Assembly (NCBI RefSeq): GCF_005049235.1
Contig: NZ_SUMD01000014.1
Span: forward strand, 1-64,000
Direction: 5' to 3'
DNA from: Rhodococcus oryzae
GTDB lineage: Bacteria; Actinomycetota; Actinomycetes; Mycobacteriales; Mycobacteriaceae
DNA length: 64,000 nucleotides
The stretch's first letter is position 1, and every line of letters begins with the position of its first letter. The notes beneath the pieces were generated by a model. The model ran no database searches. It was not told the origin of the DNA and saw nothing but the letters and a program-made list of their open reading frames with translations. The position numbers and the translations under genes are program-made. Positions 8,521 through 16,841 of this stretch are shown here, piece after piece.

Positions 8521-9321
8521 GTGCGTGCGAAGTCGGCCGGGTACCGGAGCGTCCTGCTCGCGGCCGCCGCTGCCTCGGCGCTGGCGCTGTCCGGCTGCAC
8601 GATCCCAACCGAGACCGCCGCGGGCGTGACCGCGGCCCCCACCACCACCGCCGTCGAGCTGGTGCGATCGGCCTCGCTCCAGGGCAAGACGGTGTTCCTC
8701 GATCCCGGCCACAACGGTGCCAACGACGCGGGCATGAGCGCGCAGGTCCCGACCGGGCGCGGCGGCACCAAGGAATGCCAGACCACCGGCACCAGCACCG
8801 ACGGCGGCTTCCCCGAGCACTCGCTCAACTGGGAGGTCGTCGCCCAGATGCGCACCGAGCTCGAGAATCTCGGCGCCCGGGTGCTGCTGAGCCGCGCCGA
8901 CGACACCTCCGTCGCCGCGTGCGTGGACCGGCGGGCCGCCGACGCCAATGCATCCGGTGCCGACGTGGTCGTCGCGATCCACGCCGACGGCGCCGCACCG
9001 GACCAGCACGGATTCCACGTCTGTTTCTCGGCGCCGTCACTGAATACGGTTCAGGCCGGCGCCTCGGTCGCGTTCGCCAAGTCCATGCGCGACGCACTCC
9101 AGACGTCCGGCCTCATCCCATCCACCTACGTCGGCACCGGCGGACTGATGCCCCGCGACGACCTCAGCGGACTCAACCTGTCCGAGCGGCCGTCGATCCT
9201 GGTCGAGCTGGGCAACATGCGCAACGCGGACGAGGCGCGCGCCATGACCAGCGAGGAGGGCCGGACCCGGTACGCGCAGGCGGTGGTGTTCGGCATCGTC
9301 CGCTATCTCGACGGCCGCTGA
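8521..9321 (+). CDS. N-acetylmuramoyl-L-alanine amidase, Rv3717-like, lipoprotein
   Basis: A 266-residue zinc amidase of the Amidase_3 family. It cuts the bond between N-acetylmuramic acid and L-Ala of peptidoglycan fragments. Zinc ligands are H64 (DPGHNG), E99 (FPEHSLN) and H154 (AIHADG); the catalytic Glu is E229 (LVELGN). The N-terminus is an export signal with a lipobox-like LSGC ending at Cys26, so it may be membrane-anchored, whereas M. tuberculosis Rv3717 is described as soluble in the periplasm. There is no cell-wall-binding domain. The gene sits between ybaB and the SRPBCC gene exactly as Rv3717 does, and appears to be leaderless. Confidence 0.92.
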   Translation: MRAKSAGYRSVLLAAAAASALALSGCTIPTETAAGVTAAPTTTAVELVRSASLQGKTVFLDPGHNGANDAGMSAQVPTGRGGTKECQTTGTSTDGGFPEHSLNWEVVAQMRTELENLGARVLLSRADDTSVAACVDRRAADANASGADVVVAIHADGAAPDQHGFHVCFSAPSLNTVQAGASVAFAKSMRDALQTSGLIPSTYVGTGGLMPRDDLSGLNLSERPSILVELGNMRNADEARAMTSEEGRTRYAQAVVFGIVRYLDGR

Positions 9322-9357
9322 CCGAACGCATCGGTCAGCGACCGCGGCGGGGCCGCG

Positions 9358-9792
9358 TCAGGCCAGCTCGCGGGCCAGGTTCGCCAGCACGGCCGCCTGG
9401 ATCTTCCGCAGCCCGCCCGGCGCGAAGGTGCGCTCGAAGAAGCCGCCGATGCCGCCCGCGCCCTTCCACTCGGTGGTCGTGGTGACCGTGGACCCGGCAC
9501 CGGACGGGGCGACGGTCCAGGTGGTGACGAGGGTGGAGTTGGCATCCTTCTCGGTGACGGTGTTGCCGTCGACGGTCACGGTGGCCTTGATGTCACGCGA
9601 ACGCTTCTCGGTCGCCTTCAGCGTCCACTGCGCGACCGTGCCCGCACCCTGGCCGCCCTCGAGGACCCGGTAATCCAGGTACTGCTCGGTGAGGATGCGG
9701 GGTCGCACCGTCTCGTAGTCGGTGAGCGCCGCGAGCGCCCGCTCCGGTGCCGCCGCGACCTCGACCGAACTGCTGGCGCTGACCTGTCCCAC
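9358..9792 (-). CDS. SRPBCC-fold protein (Rv3718c-like)
   Basis: A 144-residue START/SRPBCC-type ligand-binding protein: an N-terminal strand SSSVEVAAAPERALAAL, a middle with the strand pair around WTLKATE and ATVTVDG, and a long C-terminal amphipathic helix with LRKIQAAVLANLA. Such proteins hold hydrophobic ligands in a deep pocket; no enzymatic residues are evident. GTG 9792 is preceded by AAGGAG at good spacing; a longer in-frame extension to 9870 has no ribosome site. It occupies the Rv3718c position in the conserved block and faces the divergent FAD oxidoreductase. Confidence 0.82.
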   Translation of the reverse strand: MGQVSASSSVEVAAAPERALAALTDYETVRPRILTEQYLDYRVLEGGQGAGTVAQWTLKATEKRSRDIKATVTVDGNTVTEKDANSTLVTTWTVAPSGAGSTVTTTTEWKGAGGIGGFFERTFAPGGLRKIQAAVLANLARELA

Positions 9793-10028
9793 TGTGGATC
9801 TCCTTGGCTCTGCTCGCCGGACCCCGGAGGACCCGTCCGACTCGACGCTGTGTGTGGCCGACCCCGTCATCGTGCCCGCTCCGAGAACCGACGGGCCAGC
9901 CCGCTCGGCCCTGTGTGTGTCGGATCACAGCGGAGCCACGAACCCCGGATCGCGACCGGTTCGCAACATTTGCGTGACGTTTCGCCGCACCGACTTCCAC
10001 TTGGGTGGCCGGTGTCGCACCCAGGCGA

Positions 10029-10034
10029 TAGCGT
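10029..10034 (+). promoter_or_regulatory. -10 element TAGCGT of a second leaderless transcript
   Basis: TAGCGT followed by six bases and then GTG 10041, the same arrangement as at 8509-8514. The six G-rich bases before the start are not needed as a ribosome site if transcription begins at the GTG. Confidence 0.55.
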
Positions 10035-10040
10035 CGGGGG

Positions 10041-11486
10041 GTGGCTGCCTCTCAGAGTGCGTTGCAACGACTGGGTCGACGAACATCCACGCCGGGTCTC
10101 ACCGGCGCGGCGGCCCATCGTGCCGGTGTCCAGCGTCTGCTCGCCAGTTACCACGCGATCCCGCCCTCCGCGACGGTGCGCCTGGCGAAGAAGACCTCAA
10201 ACCTGTTCCGGGCGCGGGCAAAGACGAATGCGCCCGGCCTGGACGTATCCGGACTCGGCGGGGTGATCTCGGTCGACCCCACCGCCCGCACCGCCGACGT
10301 CGCGGGCATGTGCACCTACGAGGACCTTGTCGCCGCGACCCTGCCATACGGCCTGGCGCCGCTGGTGGTCCCCCAACTCAAGACCATCACCCTCGGGGGC
10401 GCCGTCACCGGCCTCGGCATCGAGTCGACCTCGTTCCGGAACGGGCTGCCGCACGAGTCGGTGCTCGAGATCGACGTGCTGACCGGCAGCGGGGAGATCA
10501 TCACCGCTACCCCTGACGGCGAGCACTCCGACCTGTTCTGGGGGTTCCCCAATTCGTATGGAACCCTCGGCTACTCCACCCGGCTCCGCATCGAACTCGA
10601 ACCGGTGAAACCGTTTGTCGCGCTGAGGCACCTGCGCTTCGACGACCTCACCGACCTGCAGAACGCGATGGACCGCATCGGCACCGATCGTAGCCACGAC
10701 GGCATCGCGGTGGACTACCTCGACGGCGTGGTCTTCTCCGCGACCGAGGCCTATCTGACCCTCGGCACGCAGACCGACGAGGGCGGCCCGGTCAGCGACT
10801 ACACGGGTCAACAGATCTACTACCGCTCGCTGCAGCAGCGATCCACGGATCGGCTCACGATCGCGGACTACCTGTGGCGCTGGGACACCGACTGGTTCTG
10901 GTGCTCGCGGGCATTCGGCGCGCAGAATCCGCGGATCAGGCGCGTGTGGCCGAAGCGCTACCGGCGCAGCAGTTTCTACTGGAAGCTGATCGCCCTCGAC
11001 CAGAAGTACGACATCGGCGACCGGCTCGAACGCCGCAAGGGCAATCCTCCGCGCGAGCGGGTCGTGCAGGACGTCGAGGTACCGATCGAGCACACCGCGG
11101 ACTTCGTGTCCTGGTTCCTGCGCGAGATCCCCATCGAGCCGTTGTGGCTGTGCCCGCTGCGGTTGCGCGAGCCGGGGCCCGCGGGCGCGTCCGCCCTGCG
11201 GCCGTGGCCGCTGTATCCGCTCGAGCCCAAGCGCACCTATGTCAACGTCGGCTTCTGGTCGTCGGTGCCGATCACGCCGGGCGCCCCCGAGGGCGCGGCA
11301 AACCGGCTGATCGAGGACACCGTCGGACGGTTCGAAGGGCACAAGTCCCTGTACTCGGACTCCTACTACGACGCCGACGACTTCGCCCGCCTCTACGGCG
11401 GCGACAACTACTCCATCCTGAAGCAGAAGTACGACCCCGATTCGCGACTATTGGACCTGTATTCGAAGGCGGTGCAACGCAAGTGA
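10041..11486 (+). CDS. FAD-linked oxidase family protein (Rv3719-like)
   Basis: A 481-residue protein with an FAD-binding type 4 (VAO/PCMH) domain in the N-terminal half, including the region around VVPQLKTITLGGAVTGLGIES that carries the usual flavin-contacting Gly-rich loop. The C-terminal half is the cap domain. It overlaps the following methyltransferase by four bases (GTGA). Related flavoprotein plus CFA-type methyltransferase pairs in mycobacteria make 10-methyl branched stearate, where the methyltransferase forms a 10-methylene intermediate and the flavoprotein reduces it. That role is inferred by analogy and not proven for this orthologous pair. No signal peptide or membrane segment is seen. 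Confidence 0.85.
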   Translation: MAASQSALQRLGRRTSTPGLTGAAAHRAGVQRLLASYHAIPPSATVRLAKKTSNLFRARAKTNAPGLDVSGLGGVISVDPTARTADVAGMCTYEDLVAATLPYGLAPLVVPQLKTITLGGAVTGLGIESTSFRNGLPHESVLEIDVLTGSGEIITATPDGEHSDLFWGFPNSYGTLGYSTRLRIELEPVKPFVALRHLRFDDLTDLQNAMDRIGTDRSHDGIAVDYLDGVVFSATEAYLTLGTQTDEGGPVSDYTGQQIYYRSLQQRSTDRLTIADYLWRWDTDWFWCSRAFGAQNPRIRRVWPKRYRRSSFYWKLIALDQKYDIGDRLERRKGNPPRERVVQDVEVPIEHTADFVSWFLREIPIEPLWLCPLRLREPGPAGASALRPWPLYPLEPKRTYVNVGFWSSVPITPGAPEGAANRLIEDTVGRFEGHKSLYSDSYYDADDFARLYGGDNYSILKQKYDPDSRLLDLYSKAVQRK

Positions 11487-12799
11487 CCACGTTCAAAGAC
11501 GCCAGTACCCAGACCCGCAACGGCCACCACAAGCTCTCGATCGCCGAGATCCTCGAGACCGTCGCGGACGGTGACATCCCGGTCCGCTTCACGGCATACG
11601 ACGGCAGCGCCGCGGGCCCGGAGGACGCCGAATACGGCCTGACGCTCAAGTCCCCGCGAGGCACCACCTACCTGGCGACCGCGCCCGGCGACCTCGGCAT
11701 GGCACGCGCCTACGTCGCGGGCGATCTCGAGGCGACCGGCGTCCACCCCGGGGACCCGTACGAGGTCCTCCGGGTGATGGGCGACGACCTGCACTTCCGG
11801 CGGCCGTCGGCGCTGACGATCGCGAGCATCACCCGCTCGCTCGGCTGGGACCTGCTGCGGCCCATCGCCCCTCCGCCGCAGGAGGCCCTCCCCCGCTGGC
11901 GCCGGCTCGCAGAAGGCATGCGCCACTCCAAGACCCGCGACGCCGAGGTCATCCACCATCACTACGACGTGTCGAACACCTTCTACGAGCACGTGCTCGG
12001 CCCCTCGATGACCTACACCTGCGCGGCCTACAAGTCTCCGAACCAGAGTCTCGAGGACGCACAGGAGAACAAGTACCGGCTGGTGTTCGACAAGCTCGGG
12101 CTCAAGGCCGGCGACCGACTGCTCGACATCGGCTGCGGCTGGGGCTCGATGGTCCGTTTCGCCGCCCGCCGCGGCGTCAAGGTGATCGGGGTGACGCTGT
12201 CCGCCGAGCAGGCCGCGTGGGCGCAGAAGGCCATCGCCGACGAGGACCTCTCGGATCTCGCCGAGGTCCGGCACTCCGACTACCGGGACATCACCGAGAC
12301 CGGCTTCGACGCGGTGTCCTCGATCGGGCTGACCGAGCACATCGGGGTGCACAACTACCCCGCCTACTTCGGTTTCATCCAGTCCAAGCTGCGCGACGGC
12401 GGCCGGCTGCTCAACCACTGCATCACCCGCCCGGACAACCGGCACCAGGCGCGCGCAGGCGGGTTCATCGACCGTTACGTGTTCCCGGACGGCGAGCTGA
12501 CCGGGTCGGGCCGGATCATCACCGAGATCCAGAACATCGGCCTCGAGGTCCGACACGAGGAGAACCTGCGCGAGCACTACGCGCTGACCCTCAAGGCCTG
12601 GTGCCAGAACCTGGTGGACAACTGGGACGCCTGCGTCGCGGAGGTCGGCGAGGGCACGGCGCGGGTGTGGGGGCTCTACATGGCCGGTTCGCGGCTGGGG
12701 TTCGAACGCAATGTGGTGCAGCTGCACCAGGTGCTGGCCGTCAAGCTCGGCCCGAAGGGCCAGGCCGAGGTGCCACTGCGCCCGTGGTGGAAGGGCTGA
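11483..12799 (+). CDS. CFA-synthase-family SAM-dependent fatty acyl methyltransferase (Rv3720-like)
   Basis: A 438-residue methyltransferase of the cyclopropane fatty acid synthase class. The SAM-binding motif DIGCGWGS is at 215-222 and the family motif HHYDVSNTFY at 159-168; LTEHIG near 293 and the long C-terminal domain also fit. An N-terminal domain of about 150 residues makes it longer than the mycolic acid cyclopropane synthases (about 290). It probably adds a methylene to a double bond of phospholipid-bound oleoyl or similar chains, giving either a cyclopropane or a 10-methylene product for the flavoprotein encoded just upstream. GTG 11483 overlaps the preceding stop by four bases, which argues for obligate co-expression. 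Confidence 0.9.
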   Translation: MTTFKDASTQTRNGHHKLSIAEILETVADGDIPVRFTAYDGSAAGPEDAEYGLTLKSPRGTTYLATAPGDLGMARAYVAGDLEATGVHPGDPYEVLRVMGDDLHFRRPSALTIASITRSLGWDLLRPIAPPPQEALPRWRRLAEGMRHSKTRDAEVIHHHYDVSNTFYEHVLGPSMTYTCAAYKSPNQSLEDAQENKYRLVFDKLGLKAGDRLLDIGCGWGSMVRFAARRGVKVIGVTLSAEQAAWAQKAIADEDLSDLAEVRHSDYRDITETGFDAVSSIGLTEHIGVHNYPAYFGFIQSKLRDGGRLLNHCITRPDNRHQARAGGFIDRYVFPDGELTGSGRIITEIQNIGLEVRHEENLREHYALTLKAWCQNLVDNWDACVAEVGEGTARVWGLYMAGSRLGFERNVVQLHQVLAVKLGPKGQAEVPLRPWWKG

Positions 12800-12814
12800 T
12801 CGCACTCCCCATCG

Positions 12815-12863
12815 ACTGACGGTGCCCGTCGTCCGGACCGACCGGACGACGGGCACCGTCAGT
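12815..12863. terminator. 22-bp perfect hairpin between convergent genes
   Basis: The arms at 12815-12836 and 12842-12863 are perfectly complementary with a 5-base loop. It lies 15 bp after the methyltransferase stop and 22 bp before the stop of the convergent IclR gene. No T-tract follows on either strand, so it is a terminator by position and stem strength. Confidence 0.75.
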
Positions 12864-12885
12864 CTGGGTGGCGATCGCCGGCGAC

Positions 12886-13656
12886 TCACTCGGCCGGGGC
12901 ACCCTGCCGGACGCCACGGGCGATCTCGGCGGCGGCGCTCTGCACCGCCGCACTCATCCTGCGGTCCGTGGTGATTCGGCTGAGCGGTCCGCAGATCGAG
13001 AGGGCCGCTGGTGTCGGGTGCCCGTGCGCGATCGGCGCGGCGACGCACCCGAGGCCGGGCAACGCCTCACCGCGGTCGTATGCGACCCCCTCGACGGCGA
13101 CCCGATCGAGCTCGTCCTCCAGCTCGCGCCTGCCGCCTGACCGCTGCACGTCCCGCCGGTTCAGCCGACCGAACACCGGCTGGTCGAGCGCCTCCCGCGG
13201 GAGGGAGCTCAGCAGCGCCTTGCCCACCGCCGACCGGTTCGCCGGGTACCGGCCACCGATGCGCGACGGGATCTTGGCGCCGAACGAGCCGGAGATCTTC
13301 TCCCAGTAGACGCCGTCGGCCCCGTCGAGGAAGGCCAGGTGGACCACGGCCCCCGTGGTTCGGTGCAGCTCCTGCATCATCGGCAGGGCGGTCCGGTGGA
13401 ACCAGTGGTTGCGCACCGCCCTCGATCCCAGCTCGAACAATCGGACGCCGATCTCGTACCGCGTCCCGACCCGGGTGAGCCACCGCCTCTGCACCATCTT
13501 CTCGAGCAGTCGATGCGCCGATGACGTCGGGATCCCCGTGAGTCGAGACGTCTCACTGAGGGTGAGGTGCCCGCAGTCGTCAAGTGCCTGCAGCACCAGC
13601 TCGATCCTGTCGAACATCGCCATGGATTGCGTCTGCTCATGTTCGTTCACCGCCAC
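12886..13656 (-). CDS. IclR-family transcriptional regulator
   Basis: A 256-residue regulator: an N-terminal winged helix at about 13-75 (LTLSETSRLTGIPTSSAHRLL is the helix-turn-helix) and a C-terminal IclR effector-binding domain (YPANRSAVGKALLS and RGEALPGLGCVAAPI segments are family-typical). IclR proteins bind small aromatic or aliphatic acids and often control the adjacent catabolic gene. It lies 24 bp downstream of the SDR gene on the same strand, so the two are probably one transcript. The likely start is GTG 13656 after AGAGGG, with GTG 13650 as an alternative. Confidence 0.92.
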   Translation of the reverse strand: MAVNEHEQTQSMAMFDRIELVLQALDDCGHLTLSETSRLTGIPTSSAHRLLEKMVQRRWLTRVGTRYEIGVRLFELGSRAVRNHWFHRTALPMMQELHRTTGAVVHLAFLDGADGVYWEKISGSFGAKIPSRIGGRYPANRSAVGKALLSSLPREALDQPVFGRLNRRDVQRSGGRRELEDELDRVAVEGVAYDRGEALPGLGCVAAPIAHGHPTPAALSICGPLSRITTDRRMSAAVQSAAAEIARGVRQGAPAE

Positions 13657-13680
13657 GACGCCCTCTCTCGCCCGAATCGG

Positions 13681-14454
13681 CTAGACGCCGAATCCACCGG
13701 ACACCGAGATCTGTTGCCCGGTGATGTAATTGGCCTCGTTCGACGCCAGGAACACGCAGGCCGCCCCGATGTCGGCGGGCTTGCCCCAGCGCTTGAGCGG
13801 CACCAGCTTGTGGACCTCTCGTTCCCACTCCTCATCGAAGACGCCCTGCGCCTTGAGCTCGAGGAACATGCCCGCCTCGATGACACCGACCAGCACCGAG
13901 TTGGCCCGGATATTGTGCGCGCCTTCCTCCTTCGCGATGCCGCGGATCAGCGATTCGTTCGCTGCCTTCGGGATCACCGACAAACCGTCGAGCGCCGGGA
14001 ACCAGTGGTCACCCGCGGACCCGAGGTGGACGAACGAGCCCCCGCCGTGCTCGCGAAAGTGCGGCAGCACGGCGTGTGCGGCGGTGAACAGTCCGAGGGT
14101 CTCGATCTCGATCGACCGCCGGTACTGCGCGGGGGTGGTCTCGGCGACGGTGATCTGGTCGACGACCGGGCCCGCTCCCCACACCACGGTATGGATCCGC
14201 GAGTGTTCGCCGACCACCTCCCCGAGCACCCGCGAGACGTCCTCGTCGGCGCGGACGTCGACCTGGTGCGCGCTCGCCTTCACTCCCAGCGCCCGCAGCT
14301 CGGTCACCGTTTCCTCGGCCACCTCACGCTTGGAGTTGTAGCAGACAGCGACGGCACTGCCTGCGCGGGCGAACTCCCGGGCGACCCCGCGCCCGATGCC
14401 GCCGCTGCCACCGAACACCAGGGCGGCGCCCTCCGGAAGGCTCAATGTCAGCAT
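13681..14454 (-). CDS. Short-chain dehydrogenase/reductase lacking the catalytic Tyr
   Basis: A 257-residue SDR with the cofactor-binding loop GGSGGIG at 15-21 and the C-terminal YITGQQISVSGGFGV ending typical of classical SDRs. The catalytic Ser is present (S146 in HLGSAGD) and so is Lys163, but the residue 13 after S146, where SDRs have Tyr, is Ser159 (SVIPK instead of YxxxK). The NNAG motif is also changed to VWGAG. It may therefore have an altered mechanism or be a non-redox family member. ATG 14454 follows GAAGGGG. Its probable operon partner is the IclR regulator. Confidence 0.88.
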   Translation of the reverse strand: MLTLSLPEGAALVFGGSGGIGRGVAREFARAGSAVAVCYNSKREVAEETVTELRALGVKASAHQVDVRADEDVSRVLGEVVGEHSRIHTVVWGAGPVVDQITVAETTPAQYRRSIEIETLGLFTAAHAVLPHFREHGGGSFVHLGSAGDHWFPALDGLSVIPKAANESLIRGIAKEEGAHNIRANSVLVGVIEAGMFLELKAQGVFDEEWEREVHKLVPLKRWGKPADIGAACVFLASNEANYITGQQISVSGGFGV

Positions 14455-14781
14455 GTTCGTGCCCCTTCGTGTCCGATACCGCTCCGCCGCTGAAGGCTTC
14501 GCGATGTGAATGTGGCCAGGAAATGTGCTCCAGGCCACACCGGCTGAACGTAGCGGCCGCACCCACCGGCGAACATACGGTTTCCCTCGTCGCGGGAAAC
14601 CACAGGTCACCGTGCTGATCGGCGCCATCGAATCCCCGTGAGCGGGCGGTCTCCGCGGCTACCGTGGCCCAATGGGTACCTCCATGCCGTCCACCTGTGT
14701 CATCGCCAGCTTCGCCGTCCTCCCCATGCCCGCCACGGCACCTTCGACGCACGCCGGTAGCCCAGGTGATGAGATGACACG
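14455..14781. promoter_or_regulatory. 327-bp divergent intergenic region with an 8-7-8 inverted repeat
   Basis: This gap separates the SDR-IclR operon (minus) from the AraC gene (plus). It contains GGTTTCCC at 14579-14586 and its reverse complement GGGAAACC at 14594-14601, seven bases apart, a plausible operator for IclR or AraC. No convincing open frame or RNA gene was seen in the rest. Confidence 0.4.
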
Positions 14782-15180
14782 GTGAGCCGCGCACAGGAGG
14801 ACACCAACCGGCGGATGCTTCGCGCCCGCGACGCGATGGACCGCATGTACGCGGATCCGCTCGACATCCCGACTCTCGCCCGAATCGCCCACGTGTCCGA
14901 GGCGCATTTCATCCGGACCTTCCGTTCCACCTTCGGGGAAACCCCGCATCGCTACCTTCAACGGCGGCGGGTCGAGCGGGCGATGTTCCTGCTGCGTGAA
15001 ACCGATCGGAGCGTCACCGACATCTGTTTCGAGGTCGGCTTCTCGAGTCTCGGAACATTCAGCAGGACGTTCCGAGACATCGTCAAGGAACCCGCCACCG
15101 ACTACCGCAAGCGCAACCACGAGATGCCCGTCCCCACGTGCTTCGTGCGGTCGTGGACGCGACCGAGCAGTTTTGGATAA
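14782..15180 (+). CDS. Short AraC-family regulator (HTH domain only)
   Basis: A 132-residue protein that is almost entirely an AraC/XylS DNA-binding domain. Two helix-turn-helix units lie at about 30-52 (IPTLARIAHVSEAHFIRTF) and 78-101 (VTDICFEVGFSSLGTFSRTF), joined by FGETPHRYLQRRRVERA. There is no effector domain, so the signal is unclear. GTG 14782 has no strong ribosome site. Its stop is 35 bp before the VOC gene; short AraC plus VOC pairs recur in actinobacteria and proteobacteria, which suggests that it controls that gene. Confidence 0.88.
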   Translation: MSRAQEDTNRRMLRARDAMDRMYADPLDIPTLARIAHVSEAHFIRTFRSTFGETPHRYLQRRRVERAMFLLRETDRSVTDICFEVGFSSLGTFSRTFRDIVKEPATDYRKRNHEMPVPTCFVRSWTRPSSFG

Positions 15181-15202
15181 GCACGCGAATCCGCTTACTG
15201 CT

Positions 15203-15208
15203 TACAGT
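15203..15208 (+). promoter_or_regulatory. -10 element TACAGT, probable leaderless start of the VOC gene
   Basis: TACAGT fits TANNNT and ends seven bases before ATG 15216. No ribosome site lies between them. The gene may thus have its own promoter besides read-through from the AraC gene. Confidence 0.5.
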
Positions 15209-15215
15209 GATTGGC

Positions 15216-15632
15216 ATGTACAAGGCAATCACGCAATCGCAGATTTTCGTCCTCGACCAAGATGAGGCGCTCGACTTCTACGTCAACAAGCTGGGCCTCG
15301 AGTTGCACACGGATCAAGACCTCGGCTTCATGCGCTGGCTGACGGTCAACGTGCCGGGCGATCCGGGCCGCCAGATCCTGCTGGAGAAGCCGGGCCCTCC
15401 CGCGATGAACGAGGCCATGGCGGCGCAGGTCCGCGACATGGTGACCAAGGGCGCGATGGGCGGGTGGCTGTGCATCAGCACCGATGACGCTCACAAGACC
15501 TACGAGACACTGAAGGCCCGGGGTGTCGAGCTCACCGACGAGCCGACGGAGCGACCGTATGGCGTCGACTTCGGAATCCGTGACCCGTTCGGCAACGCCA
15601 TCCGAATCGGGCAGATGAACACGCCTGCATAG
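15216..15632 (+). CDS. VOC-family (glyoxalase-like) protein
   Basis: A 138-residue single VOC domain. The pattern SQIFVLDQDEALDFYVNKLG opens the first beta-alpha-beta unit, and GVDFGIRDPFGNAIRIGQ closes the second, where VOC enzymes carry a metal ligand. It is probably a homodimeric enzyme or binding protein. ATG 15216 gives the standard N-terminus; in-frame extension upstream to 15138 overlaps the AraC gene and is not needed. Regulation by the adjacent AraC protein is inferred from context only. Confidence 0.85.
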   Translation: MYKAITQSQIFVLDQDEALDFYVNKLGLELHTDQDLGFMRWLTVNVPGDPGRQILLEKPGPPAMNEAMAAQVRDMVTKGAMGGWLCISTDDAHKTYETLKARGVELTDEPTERPYGVDFGIRDPFGNAIRIGQMNTPA

Positions 15633-15816
15633 CGCAAAACACCTGTCGTCCCATCGAATTCACAATCCGCACCCGCTAGACCAAGAAAGGCACGGCAGCC
15701 CGCCCGATCGCTGCAAGGTGATCGAGCGGGAATTCGGCGATCCCACAGCACCTTGCTCGACTTCATCAGCGACGGCCGGGAACGGCCCTGCATCGAACCA
15801 ATCAGGAGTGGACGCC

Positions 15817-16764
15817 ATGAAAACGATCACCAGGTCGCTGCAAGTTGTGGCTGCCTTTGCTATTTCCGCCGCGCTCATGACGGGATGCACCACTGGCAAC
15901 GCGGAGGGCATCGGCACCACGGAAACCACAAGTACCGGCAATCAAGGTCCCGTTGCAGACAGGGCAAGCGACGACGGCGAAGGCCACTACGCCGCGATCA
16001 ACGGCCTCGAGTTGTACTACGAGATCCACGGCACCGGCCGACCCCTCGTCCTGATCCACGGGGGCCTGGACACCATCGACTCCGCGTTCGGAACACTACT
16101 GCCGGAGCTCGCGAAGACCAGGCAGGTCATCGCCGTCGAACTCCAGGCCCACGGGCACACGGCCGACATCGATCGCCCACTGCGCTACGAGCTGATGGCC
16201 GACGACATCGCCGGTCTCGTCTCGCACCTCGGACTCGAGAAGGTCGACGTCCTCGGATATTCGCTGGGCGGCGGCGTCGCCCTGCAGCTGGGAAGCCGAA
16301 ACCCGGACCTGGTGAACAAGCTGGTGGTCACGTCGGCCCCCTATAGAAGTGATGGGTGGTATCCCGAGGTTCGGGCCGGAATGGCGGCGATGAACCCCGA
16401 CGCCATGATCGAGACCCCCATGCACGAGATCTACGCCCGGACCGCACCGAAACCGAACGAGTGGCCCGCACTGGTGACCAAGACGAGGCAACTGCTCGCC
16501 GAGGACTACGACTGGACGGCTTCCGTCGCCTCGATCACGGCGCCAACACTCGTCGTGGTCGCCGACGGCGACAGCGTTCGCCTCACCCACGCGGTCGAGC
16601 TGTTCGGCCTGCTCGGCGGTGGAAAGGCCGATGGCGCAATGGGCGGCCCCCCGAGCTCCCGGCTGGCAGTCGTCCCCGGGTCGCTGCACTACAACATCCT
16701 GAGCCGGGCCGACCTACTGCTGCCGATCATCACCCCGTTCCTCGACGGGCCCACCCCGCCGTGA
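15817..16764 (+). CDS. Lipoprotein alpha/beta hydrolase
   Basis: A 315-residue exported hydrolase. The N-terminus is a lipoprotein signal with lipobox LMTGC ending at Cys24, followed by a Thr/Ser-rich linker to about residue 55. The alpha/beta-hydrolase core has the oxyanion region LIHGG (79-83), nucleophile S149 in GYSLGG, an Asp candidate D250/D252 in VVADGDS, and H291 near the end. The surface-anchored location suggests an esterase acting on external or envelope substrates. ATG 15817 is preceded by CAGGAG. It lies 184 bp after the VOC gene, and a long hairpin follows its stop. Confidence 0.87.
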   Translation: MKTITRSLQVVAAFAISAALMTGCTTGNAEGIGTTETTSTGNQGPVADRASDDGEGHYAAINGLELYYEIHGTGRPLVLIHGGLDTIDSAFGTLLPELAKTRQVIAVELQAHGHTADIDRPLRYELMADDIAGLVSHLGLEKVDVLGYSLGGGVALQLGSRNPDLVNKLVVTSAPYRSDGWYPEVRAGMAAMNPDAMIETPMHEIYARTAPKPNEWPALVTKTRQLLAEDYDWTASVASITAPTLVVVADGDSVRLTHAVELFGLLGGGKADGAMGGPPSSRLAVVPGSLHYNILSRADLLLPIITPFLDGPTPP

Positions 16765-16784
16765 CCTCGACGTCGGCATGAACG

Positions 16785-16830
16785 CCGAAGGCCCCTTTCG
16801 TTCGACACTCCGAACGAAAGGGGCCTTCGG
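16785..16830. terminator. 20-bp perfect bidirectional terminator
   Basis: The arms 16785-16804 and 16811-16830 match perfectly around a 6-base loop, between the convergent hydrolase and fadB genes. The stem is strong and starts 21 bp after the hydrolase stop and 12 bp after the fadB stop. Confidence 0.85.
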
Positions 16831-16841
16831 GCTATCGGCGC

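Noticed and set aside
8461-9018. Long N-terminal extension of YbaB
   Set aside because: The extension lies antisense to the amidase and lacks similarity; GTG 8460 has a ribosome site and gives the family length.
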